A model generated the notes under the pieces. That model made no database searches. It had not been told where the DNA came from and worked only from the letters and a program-made list of their open reading frames with translations. Positions 9,201 to 16,234 of a stretch of DNA of 16,924 nt are shown piece after piece (position 1 is the stretch's first letter; every line of letters begins with the position of its first letter). The translations under genes and the position numbers were made by a program. This DNA comes from Ruminococcaceae bacterium UBA1213. GTDB taxonomy: Bacteria; Bacillota; Clostridia; Oscillospirales; Acutalibacteraceae. Location: the NCBI GenBank assembly GCA_002309275.1, contig DBXL01000158.1, positions 3,352 through 20,275 of the forward strand. The letters run 5' to 3'.

Positions 9201-9415
9201 GATTCATCTTCAAATAATTCTTCCATTGAATCAGTCACTTCAATATTTTCGACATTTTGATTTTTTGGCTGTGCCCATAATATCCCCAGAGAATATCGGC
9301 TCAGCGGTGTTTCCACTTCAATTATCTCGTTTTCATCTGTCGGTCCGATAAAGTCTGTTTTGATGTGCTTGACAATATCGTCTATTGTATCGTAAAATTC
9401 GTTGAAACGAGGCAT
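6287..9415 (-). CDS. DrmA/YprA-like superfamily 2 helicase of a DISARM-related system
   Basis: This is a large SF2 ATP-dependent helicase, 1042 aa from the ATG at 9415. The N-terminal 50 residues (HIKTDFIGPTDE ... LSRYSLGILW) match the start seen in DrmA proteins. The helicase core holds Walker A LWFPTGGGKTEAYLG (about 409-423), the DELH box at 614-617 in a QDELHLISGPLG block, motif III ASTATV (about 649-654), motif V SVGIDIDRLG (838-847) and motif VI QATSRVGR (863-870). A cysteine insertion between motifs Ia and II (C528, C531, C551/C552, C557) looks like a zinc finger. The QDELHLISGPLGS style is that of the DISARM/YprA clade. An upstream in-frame TTG at 9433 would overlap the UvrD gene by 14 nt and lacks a ribosome site. 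The ATG has AAGAAG 7 nt upstream and lies 4 nt after the UvrD stop. Its DrmB-like partner follows. The role is inferred: DNA translocation during recognition or processing of foreign DNA. Confidence 0.9.
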   Translation of the reverse strand: MPRFNEFYDTIDDIVKHIKTDFIGPTDENEIIEVETPLSRYSLGILWAQPKNQNVENIEVTDSMEELFEDESENNEQIKNASIFKPSSMGISFSARCGDELQISFSYAVYHHSEQQTEENNKIVNKHFYTRNAKKFVTNISVPDKVCYMSISKEPDILMYFHIRKVNTDGSILATVSVINKHSSVNDIISNSINALFQCEISVKNQKGFIPIYQRNIHKAFEDEKNDMLYDSIDNYSYGHGCSSVHCVENNIVNEIKSEFIPQYRMLQMMPRLFSDIDCLYMKYWKNADRKTAYDQLAYFVSKYEEWYDNLKHNSVLIEKYPKTAEQSFRNIEICIKRLRNGISLLQSNDIAWKSFQYMNEAMLLQRIKTKHCSSDIVSWYPFQMAYILQIIPDIANNNSDFRNDVDLLWFPTGGGKTEAYLGLSAFSIFFRRLNNEDGNPNGVTIIMRYTLRLLTIQQFERATALVCACEDMRRRYHIPGEEISIGLWIGSGMTPNHIKEAAETLNKLKEDSSATVYQGNPMQITQCPWCGSEIGIGGYSINHNSMNISCCNNPKCEFHSHLPVYVVDDDIYNIAPTFILSTVDKFARITWEENAGNLLGANGCKPPELIIQDELHLISGPLGSITGIYEMAIEEICKNYGNAPKIIASTATVKNADRQIKILYNRNMIQFPPNGLSYKDSFFAVEANETQRPARTYVGICSIGTGTSETLIKIFALLTFMKHLYKKQGRHSKVIDQYYTDVGYFNSLKELGSNSIIISDRISSEIKYLSSYKFRQEAEKYDLKADGKEANIPPYLKNDELTSRNSAKEIQNILKRLSHPFTYDDCFDYIMASNMLSVGIDIDRLGFMCMYGQPKSNSEYIQATSRVGRTNPGLVISLYNGMRSRDKSFYEQFVYYHSSFYKYVEATSVTSYSPRAIEKALHCAMMAIIRHTVSKYNANESACKYQGNDSIIEKVKYDILKRVEDIEPDMRDYAEEWLDYYLKCWKDLADALPNQLVFSNYQNEDSALFRSAENNNGSDIPPILNSARNVEASSNIYFTKR

Positions 9416-9419
9416 ATTA

Positions 9420-11747
9420 TCACTTCTTTTCAAATTTTAATTTTGCAAGACCTGTGATCTGTATCCCAAAACAGATACCTGATTTTTGAAATTCTATCGG
9501 AATATGACTGCTGAATTTACCTAAAATTTCGGAAGTAATTCCGCTGACATACAAATTTTCCAAGCGGTTCGGAATGTTATTTTTGTAATCTGTAGATTTT
9601 ACTCCGGATATTATTTCAGCAGTCATTTTTTCGGAAAGACACCCTATTGTGCGCCCGTTATGAATAATATTGAATACATTGGTATCGGAATCATACTCTG
9701 CTTCAACACAGTCAAAAAGTTTAACATTTGAAAGTATATATTTCTGACATTCAACAGCAGACTGAAAATCTCCCAAAACAAAAGAAATATTGTCGATATC
9801 TCCGGTTAATCCTGCTGCGATACTCTTACAGAATTTATTTTTGTAATCATATAGTTTATGAAGTCCTGTTTCTATAACTCTGCCCGACGGGATTCTTTTG
9901 AAAAATTTAGGATTTCTTTTCATAGCGACTAATTGAATTTTTGCTCTCGTAAGTGCAACATACCTGACTCTTGCTTCTTCTGCACTGTTATCAGACAGAT
10001 TAATATCAGATACCACGAGAACTACTCTGTCAAATTCGCTACCCTTTGCCTTATGTATGGTTGAAACAGTAAGAAGCGAAGTTTCATCATAAAAATCATT
10101 GGGAATATCTCTTGTAATTCTTAATGCACTTTTTAGCTTTTGCATATTTATGACAGACTTATCCTGTGTTTTTGTTATTTTGCAAAAATGCTCCCATATT
10201 TTCTCACAGTCAAAATCGGAATTACATCGAAATTTGCTTCGTTCAACAAAGTCATTTTTACTGATGTTTTCATCGCAATAGTCCCAAAATATATCAGCTA
10301 TCCACCTCGGCAACGTGATTGTATTATTTACTCCTCGGTTTAATACATGAAAAATTTTGTTCTTGCAAAGCAAGGCACTTATATATTCAGCTTCGCCGTT
10401 GGTTCTGCACAATATGGCAGTAGAAACTGACGGAGATGAACGCATACTTCTTATATAAGCTTCTATTTTTATATTTTCGGAATAATTTTTTATTACATTA
10501 TTCGCATAACGATTTTGTTCCTTGTAACTTTCATTCAATAATACCTTACGCATTTCAGCAGATTTTTCGGCTAATTCGGCTGTTTGTCTTTTGTTGACAG
10601 AAATTTCATATCTCAGCGTATCACCCGGAAACTGTTTTTCTGCCAATTCATAGAATTTCGCTGAATCCAAAGTTGCATCATTATCTGCTTCATAGTCATA
10701 TATTGATTGACAGCGGTCACCTGCAAGCAAATATCCGCAGTTCAAATTTTTCAGAATATTCAAAACCATTTCTGCACGCTCATTGACAAGATCCTGTATT
10801 TCATCAACGATAAAATAACTGATGTCTTCAAAATCTTCCGGAGAAATATATTTGTTGAACAGCTTTATTCGTTCATTATAGCCGTAACCGGTAAAATCTT
10901 CCGAAATTACGCCTTGTTCTTTCATAGCCATGAGAAAATATGCAGCATATGAATCAAAAGTTAAAAGGCATATATTTTTGGCAGATGGCTCAAGAGTCCC
11001 ATCTGTAACTGCATCTTCAATTTTATCTTCTATCACTTTTTTTGCCGAGCGTGTATAGCACAAAATATAAATTTCATCGGACGGACATAGCCTGTTTTTG
11101 AGAATATATATCAGTCTTTGAATGATTGTGTAGGTCTTGCCTGTTCCCGGACCTGAGTTCAATATGATATGTGAATCTAACGGGGAATTTATAATACAAT
11201 CAGGTGAAGTTATGTTTATATATTTTTCACTTAATGATTTTACATCTGAAACAGGAAGTTCAGCAGGTTCTTTATACTCCTTTGGCTGTTCCTCAACATA
11301 ATTTTTATCAGGATTTTTATCCCTTTCAAAAGTAACGGTATCGTCCTCTATTGTAATGCCGACTGATTTCAGAAATTTTTGTAAATCTTCTTTTTCTGTA
11401 TCTTCAAGGATGTTTTCTCTTGAAATCTTATTAACTTTGCATTTTTCAGTATCATAAATCGGACATCTTGTATATTCACATCTGTTTATCCATTGCATAA
11501 CACCATCTATCATGACGGCACCGTAAGACATTTCACCGTTTTTAGCATTTGAGCAACGAACACTTTCTTGTGCTATCTTTTTTTGAACGCTTGTAAGCGG
11601 AATGGAATTTAAACCGTGATACTGCATCTGAAGATTTTGAAGTCTTTTTGCCCCTGTGATTTTTTTTGTATATTTTCTGTCATCTCTTATGCTGTTATGC
11701 TCTCTGATATATATATTTGAAATAATATTGATATTCGATTTAATCAT
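9420..11747 (-). CDS. UvrD/PcrA-like superfamily 1 helicase with N-terminal cysteine cluster
   Basis: This 775-aa protein is an SF1A DNA helicase of the UvrD/Rep/PcrA group. Visible motifs are Walker A NSGPGTGKT (197-205), a DEIQD Walker B box (315-319), motif III LAGDRCQSIYDYE (341-353), motif V LTVSTIHKAKGSEFD (559-573) and motif VI VRYVALTRAK (594-603). The first 190 residues are not standard UvrD. They hold C65, C90, C95 and C103, which could ligate zinc or an iron-sulfur cluster, followed by an acidic, Pro-rich linker. The last 170 residues (about 605-775) are of unknown type and may be a partner-binding or DNA-binding domain. The ATG overlaps the stop of the Hsp70 gene by 3 bases (ATGA), with GAGG about 9 nt upstream, so the two are translationally coupled. 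No nuclease motif is visible. Substrate and polarity are unknown; by family it would be a 3'-5' DNA translocase. Confidence 0.88.
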   Translation of the reverse strand: MIKSNINIISNIYIREHNSIRDDRKYTKKITGAKRLQNLQMQYHGLNSIPLTSVQKKIAQESVRCSNAKNGEMSYGAVMIDGVMQWINRCEYTRCPIYDTEKCKVNKISRENILEDTEKEDLQKFLKSVGITIEDDTVTFERDKNPDKNYVEEQPKEYKEPAELPVSDVKSLSEKYINITSPDCIINSPLDSHIILNSGPGTGKTYTIIQRLIYILKNRLCPSDEIYILCYTRSAKKVIEDKIEDAVTDGTLEPSAKNICLLTFDSYAAYFLMAMKEQGVISEDFTGYGYNERIKLFNKYISPEDFEDISYFIVDEIQDLVNERAEMVLNILKNLNCGYLLAGDRCQSIYDYEADNDATLDSAKFYELAEKQFPGDTLRYEISVNKRQTAELAEKSAEMRKVLLNESYKEQNRYANNVIKNYSENIKIEAYIRSMRSSPSVSTAILCRTNGEAEYISALLCKNKIFHVLNRGVNNTITLPRWIADIFWDYCDENISKNDFVERSKFRCNSDFDCEKIWEHFCKITKTQDKSVINMQKLKSALRITRDIPNDFYDETSLLTVSTIHKAKGSEFDRVVLVVSDINLSDNSAEEARVRYVALTRAKIQLVAMKRNPKFFKRIPSGRVIETGLHKLYDYKNKFCKSIAAGLTGDIDNISFVLGDFQSAVECQKYILSNVKLFDCVEAEYDSDTNVFNIIHNGRTIGCLSEKMTAEIISGVKSTDYKNNIPNRLENLYVSGITSEILGKFSSHIPIEFQKSGICFGIQITGLAKLKFEKK

Positions 11748-13189
11748 TTTTGCTCTACCTCAACACCGCTTAAGTCATAATAAAAACGAATTTGATTGAT
11801 GTCAAAAGTTTCATGATAACCATGTCCTATAAAATCATTTTTTATGATCACCCTTACGATTTGATCTTTTCCTATTTCGGTATCAAGAGAGAATATTTCA
11901 TTGATATATCCTTTGGCTTTTACGGGAACGACAGCATACCTGTTCTTGCCTGTGGAATCCGTAAAAATAAAATGTGCATCAAAATCGTCTGTAGTTAGTG
12001 AAAAAGAAAGGGGATTTCCTTTATCTCCGACTTTGTTTTCATTTTTTCTCAAAATCGGGTAAGTTGTTTCATCACTGAGTAAAATACATATATCATCACT
12101 CAATCTGAAATCGCAGTCTATAGCGGAAGTAATGGCAGCACCTTTTGCCACCATCCATTGATAACTGTCATCAAATATAATTTTATCTTTACCAAACATG
12201 GAAAGAACAATATCAGCAAACGGTCTTAATCCGCTGGAACCGCCTGCAAGAATAACCGCATCGATATTTTCGGGATTAACATTTGCTTTCTTCATTACTG
12301 TAATTATAGCTTCTAAAGCGTATTTGTTTATAAGCGGAGTAATAATAGCCGAAAATTCATCGTAATATAAAGTAAATGGTTTTGCTCCCTCTCCCAATGT
12401 AATAGTATAGTCATCATATTCCGAAAAATCTATTTTCATTCGTTCTACTTCATTCATAACTTTGTCTTTTCTTTTTGAATCAAGCATATCAAAAGAAACT
12501 CCCGGATAAATCTTTTGCATAATTCTTAAAGCCAATTCCTTATCAATATCATCTCCGCCAAACTTTATTCCATATACAGCTTCTTCATATATCTGACTGC
12601 CCTTTATATCCAAAATACTCAAATCAAGCGTCCCGCCGCCAAAATCAATCACCATAACTTTTGAAAAAGCTCTTATATCATATATTTTAGATATATAGGC
12701 GGCAGATGACTCACTGATAAACCCTTTTACTTTTATTCCTACACTTTCGGCAGCTTCCATCAGTTCCGTTCTTGCCCTTGCAGAAAAATCAACAGGTATT
12801 GACAAAATAACCTCTTCAAAGTCTTTTCTGATATTTTTTACTGTTTCCTTTACATGATTTAAAAATAATGCTGTCAGTTTTTTTCCGTTATACCTTTCTC
12901 CGCAAACAGGAATTTCTTTATCTGTTCCCAACAAAGACTTGAACGAATTCACAATAATATAATCATCCGAATATTTATTGATATTTTCTTTTACCTCACG
13001 ACCATATTTAAAATCATTTTTTATATTTTTGGATATAGCAATACATGAACTGAACGGTGTAAGATTTTCTCCATTTGTGCCGTATTCCGACAACTTTGAA
13101 CCTACACCATCTTCGTAATGGTACAAACAAACCGATGTATTCGTTGTACCAAAATCTATACCATAATACGAACCGTTTTCCATTGTCAT
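11744..13189 (-). CDS. Hsp70/DnaK-like chaperone ATPase lacking the C-terminal lid
   Basis: This 481-aa protein has a complete actin/Hsp70 nucleotide-binding domain and a very short tail. It shows phosphate-1 loop GIDFGTTNTSV (10-20), a lysine in GREVKEN that aligns with catalytic K70 of DnaK, a SFKSLLG helix, VDFSARARTELMEAAESVG (residues about 133-151), phosphate-2 loop VIDFGGGTLDLS (180-191), FGGDDID (210-216) and adenosine motif VILAGGSSGLRP (312-323). Only about 100 residues follow the ATPase domain, so the substrate-binding beta-sandwich is reduced or divergent and the alpha-helical lid is missing. It is not the housekeeping DnaK. ATG at 13189 is chosen because AAGGAG lies 5 nt upstream; a TTG one codon earlier is too close to it. 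The start overlaps the previous stop (TGATG) and the end overlaps the UvrD start. A role as ATP-driven conformational switch or complex remodeller is inference. Confidence 0.92.
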   Translation of the reverse strand: MTMENGSYYGIDFGTTNTSVCLYHYEDGVGSKLSEYGTNGENLTPFSSCIAISKNIKNDFKYGREVKENINKYSDDYIIVNSFKSLLGTDKEIPVCGERYNGKKLTALFLNHVKETVKNIRKDFEEVILSIPVDFSARARTELMEAAESVGIKVKGFISESSAAYISKIYDIRAFSKVMVIDFGGGTLDLSILDIKGSQIYEEAVYGIKFGGDDIDKELALRIMQKIYPGVSFDMLDSKRKDKVMNEVERMKIDFSEYDDYTITLGEGAKPFTLYYDEFSAIITPLINKYALEAIITVMKKANVNPENIDAVILAGGSSGLRPFADIVLSMFGKDKIIFDDSYQWMVAKGAAITSAIDCDFRLSDDICILLSDETTYPILRKNENKVGDKGNPLSFSLTTDDFDAHFIFTDSTGKNRYAVVPVKAKGYINEIFSLDTEIGKDQIVRVIIKNDFIGHGYHETFDINQIRFYYDLSGVEVEQK

Positions 13190-14403
13190 CAATTCTCCTT
13201 AAAATCTATGCCGTTCCTCTCAAGAACACGAAACATTTTTTTAATAATTGCCTGTAAAGATTCATAATTTTCTTCGCTTACATCCGAAAATTCGTATTCA
13301 AGCCAATCTTCATACAAAAACATGAGTGATTTTTTTAAATCCATACGGATTTTCTGAACCGCAAGAGATTCCTCTCTGTTGTTGATTGCATAAGCATCTT
13401 TAAGTTTTGCTTCAAGTTCTGATGTCCTTTCATCAAGAGCATTTTTTTCGGACGTGATACGGAATAAATTTTTGGATGTTTCCTGAATATCGAAATTAAG
13501 TTCTTTTATTTTTACTTCAAGTTCCCGAACTTTTAAATTCAAACGGCTGTTTTCGGATATAAGTCCGGCATTTTTGGTTGTTTCTGCTTGCAGAGAAGAA
13601 ATAATTTTTCTGTTTTCGGAAGTAATATCTTCTTTTATACGGCTGTAGAGAGCATTTAATTTTTTCTCGAAAAACTCTTTTGATATATAATCCGTTTCAG
13701 CTTGAACATCATTTGTATTTGGTATTTCAGCAGTATTGACCGGTTCATCACTTTTTTCGGTGATATTTTCGGCAGGCTGTTCCGCTTTTTCTTTAAAGCC
13801 GTATTTTTCCGCCCACTCAATTATAAGATTTTCATATTTTGTCTTTGATAAATCAGGATAGAGCTTATTTGTAATCCTCCAAATATTATACAGCGATTTA
13901 CCTGATGTTCCGTGATAGTCCAGAAGATATATTTTACCGTCGGTATTCATAACTAAATTTTGAAATTTCTTTTTATACTTATCTGAATTTACAGCAAAAC
14001 GAGCTACGAAAACAACCATCTTCGGAAGTTGTGTTGATTGTAAGGCTTTTTCTCTGCAATTCTTTATAATTTCAGAAACTGTAAAAACGAATTTGGATAC
14101 ATAATACTGAGATTTGCTTACATCTCTGTCGGTAGATAAAAACGCTTTCAATAAATCATCTATTCTCTCAATGGAAACAGATGATTTTGCCGTCAATTTT
14201 TCAAAATATGATTGGGTTACCTCTGCCGAAAATCTTGCAAGCTGTTGTGCAATATCCGTGATGTCAATTCCATCTCTTAAACTCATCTGAACCAAAAGGT
14301 TAGTTGCTTCTTGCGTTTGGGTTTTGTTCAATGATGATTTTTGCTTTTTGTATTCCTCATAAATCGTATCAAGTCGTTCTTTTATAGAATTTATATCTCC
14401 CAT
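13189..14403 (-). CDS. Coiled-coil protein with GrpE-like C-terminal segment, partner of the Hsp70
   Basis: This 404-aa protein is not recognised as a whole. Residues 1-205 form a mainly helical domain with a small alpha/beta part (KMVVFVARFAV near 128-138 and GKIYLLDYHG near 156-165). Residues 206-238 are a disordered, Glu/Pro/Asn-rich linker. Residues 240-345 are a long coiled coil with clear heptads (LNLKVRELEVKIKELNF near 288-304). The end (about 353-400) reads LKKSLMFLYEDWLEYE, then YESLQAIIKKMFRVLERNGID. That layout recalls the GrpE four-helix segment, in which a 'lLpvlDnler' helix is followed by a helix ending in 'LekhGv', but no GrpE beta-wing follows. As it sits directly before an Hsp70, with the stop overlapping the Hsp70 start, an exchange-factor or adaptor role is suggested. 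ATG at 14403 has AAGGAGG 6 nt upstream and lies 1 nt after the preceding stop. Confidence 0.8.
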   Translation of the reverse strand: MGDINSIKERLDTIYEEYKKQKSSLNKTQTQEATNLLVQMSLRDGIDITDIAQQLARFSAEVTQSYFEKLTAKSSVSIERIDDLLKAFLSTDRDVSKSQYYVSKFVFTVSEIIKNCREKALQSTQLPKMVVFVARFAVNSDKYKKKFQNLVMNTDGKIYLLDYHGTSGKSLYNIWRITNKLYPDLSKTKYENLIIEWAEKYGFKEKAEQPAENITEKSDEPVNTAEIPNTNDVQAETDYISKEFFEKKLNALYSRIKEDITSENRKIISSLQAETTKNAGLISENSRLNLKVRELEVKIKELNFDIQETSKNLFRITSEKNALDERTSELEAKLKDAYAINNREESLAVQKIRMDLKKSLMFLYEDWLEYEFSDVSEENYESLQAIIKKMFRVLERNGIDFKEN

Positions 14404-14404
14404 G

Positions 14405-16096
14405 TCAAACCTCCTTAATCGTTATCATACTGTCATCTAAATCGCAGTATTTTTTTAATTTTTCAACAGTAATCTTTAAATCTAAATAATTTTCCACCTG
14501 TAACACCTGCAAATTATTTGACAATCTGATATACCCATCAATAGGTGCCGGCTGACGGTAAAATAATTGTTTTTGATTGAAATTCATGTCGCTTTTGAAA
14601 ATATAAGCCATTGTAAAGGGTTTACGCATGATAGCGAATTCGCATATTTTTTTCCAAGCATCATTACAGTCATACACATCAACAGTATTTCCGTTAAGCT
14701 CAAGTATTATCTTTTCAATCTTACCATTTTTTTCATCTAACAGAGAAGAATCGATATTTGTTTCATTTTCTTGTAAACCCAAAGATTCGGTTTCTTCATC
14801 CGTTTCATCTTGGGGTGATTTTATTGTATCATCATATTCTATAATCATTCTGCTACTCTCAATAGAACATAATTCCATCAATTTTTTTATATATTTTATA
14901 ATTTGAATTGTCGATAAATTTCCTTCTGCATAAAAGTTGGAACCTATATTTATTGGTGTACGCAGCTTGGCAAAAGATTTATCGTCAGCAAAATCGATAC
15001 TTTTTCCATATAAAGATTTTCCTATCTGATTTTTCATCAAATTTGCATATCTATGATCATAACATATACACTTTAAAAATAATTCGTATAATTTTTTCCA
15101 ACTATTAGCAGCATATACAGAACCATCAAATTTGAAAGAAATCGGTTTATAGTGCTTGTAATTTTGAGGAAAATCGAAATCTACGATTTTAAAATCGGAC
15201 AATGTTTTGGAAACAGGTGCTTTAATGGGGCTTTGCTCATTTTTTGTCTTAAAACCGTCTATTTCAATATTGGCAAACTGTATGTACTTAGTTAATGCCG
15301 CATTAAAACCATTATGTCTTCGTTCATTTGCTTCGATATATTCACTTTGTTTAATAAGCAATTCTATAATTTCTTTTACATGATTCTTAGAAATATCACC
15401 AAGAAAGCATACTTTCGTACCAAATAACTTTTGTCCAAGTTTTTCTATACTGTGAATATTAGAAATATACTGTTTAGCTGTTATTTCAGCAACATTTCCG
15501 TATTCGGAAAGCCATTCGGAAAACATTTGCTCAGTAAGTTCTGTACTTAAATTTCCATTAGCTACATTCGTATTTTTCAAATCCATTTCAGTTGCAGAAA
15601 CTTCACCTGATAAATCTCGCACACTGCTTTTGAGTACAAATGGCTCATATTTTTCTATCGCTTCACAATATGATTTGCAAAGTTGTTTCAGTTCATGAAC
15701 TTTTTTTCTTTTTTCACGAACTTCCTTTTGTATTTTTAAGTATTCTTCATCGTCATCTATGTCAAACGATTCATCATATGTACTTTTTAACTTTTTCAAT
15801 ATTTTGTCAATATCTGCTTGAATACCTTGGATAGGAATAAGTAATGAATCTTTTGTAAAAGGTTGATATTTCGACAAATTTGGCTTTATACCGTTTTTTT
15901 CGATAATCTCCTTTGACAATATGTATAACTTATGAATAAGTCGTGCTGCATTTAAGGAAGATATAAGAGCATCTGTATCAACATTTTCTGCATAAATAAA
16001 CTGCAAATATTCATTTTTTGCCGACCATTCACAATCCGCTATATTTTGAACGAAATCAGCTATATTATTTTCTATTTTCATTTTTATTTCATCCAT
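14405..16096 (-). CDS. Putative DNA-binding protein with recombinase-type core-binding domain and duplicated C-terminal module
   Basis: This 563-aa protein has no catalytic motif that I can see. Residues 1-160 are helical with a charged coiled coil (about 95-150). Residues 188-278 (FSEWLSEYGN...ITAKQYISNIHSIEKLG...RRHNGFNAALTKYIQF) resemble the SAM-like core-binding domain of tyrosine recombinases and of several defence proteins, without the recombinase catalytic domain. Residues 315-422 hold a module with NSWKKLYELFLKCI, IGSNFYAEGNLST and a helix-strand end (SRMIIEY). A second, more diverged copy appears at 460-563 (NDAWKKICEFAIM ... LSNNLQVLQVENYLD ... DDSMITI). An acidic, disordered linker (423-455) joins them. 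The combination suggests a sequence- or structure-sensing DNA-binding component. It is the first gene after the proposed promoter, and AAAGGA lies 8 nt before its ATG. Function is unknown. Confidence 0.82.
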   Translation of the reverse strand: MDEIKMKIENNIADFVQNIADCEWSAKNEYLQFIYAENVDTDALISSLNAARLIHKLYILSKEIIEKNGIKPNLSKYQPFTKDSLLIPIQGIQADIDKILKKLKSTYDESFDIDDDEEYLKIQKEVREKRKKVHELKQLCKSYCEAIEKYEPFVLKSSVRDLSGEVSATEMDLKNTNVANGNLSTELTEQMFSEWLSEYGNVAEITAKQYISNIHSIEKLGQKLFGTKVCFLGDISKNHVKEIIELLIKQSEYIEANERRHNGFNAALTKYIQFANIEIDGFKTKNEQSPIKAPVSKTLSDFKIVDFDFPQNYKHYKPISFKFDGSVYAANSWKKLYELFLKCICYDHRYANLMKNQIGKSLYGKSIDFADDKSFAKLRTPINIGSNFYAEGNLSTIQIIKYIKKLMELCSIESSRMIIEYDDTIKSPQDETDEETESLGLQENETNIDSSLLDEKNGKIEKIILELNGNTVDVYDCNDAWKKICEFAIMRKPFTMAYIFKSDMNFNQKQLFYRQPAPIDGYIRLSNNLQVLQVENYLDLKITVEKLKKYCDLDDSMITIKEV

Positions 16097-16137
16097 ATTT
16101 GTTATCCTTTCACGAAAATTGATATAATATTACAAAT

Positions 16138-16166
16138 ATCATACAATATATCCCACAGAAAAACAA
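16138..16166 (-). promoter_or_regulatory. Putative sigma-A promoter of the six-gene island operon
   Basis: On the - strand TTGTTT (16166-16161) and TATGAT (16143-16138) are spaced by 17 bp. Transcription would start near 16131, giving a leader of about 35 nt before the ATG at 16096. The surrounding 138-bp gap (16097-16234) is very A+T-rich, so chance matches are likely; the right spacing and position make it plausible. The rest of the gap shows no hairpin terminator and no RNA gene, so read-through from the sigma-like gene is also possible. Confidence 0.5.
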
Positions 16167-16234
16167 TCACTTTTAAATAATTTTTAACAAATTTTACATA
16201 ATGGCATAAATTTCTAATGATTTTTTACAAGCGG

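Noticed and set aside
9416..9433. TTG start at 9433 for the DrmA-like helicase
   Set aside because: It would overlap the UvrD-like gene by 14 nt and has no ribosome site; ATG 9415 fits better.
16121..16140. Palindrome GATAT...ATATC as an operator over the island promoter
   Set aside because: Only 5-bp arms in very A+T-rich DNA; expected by chance.
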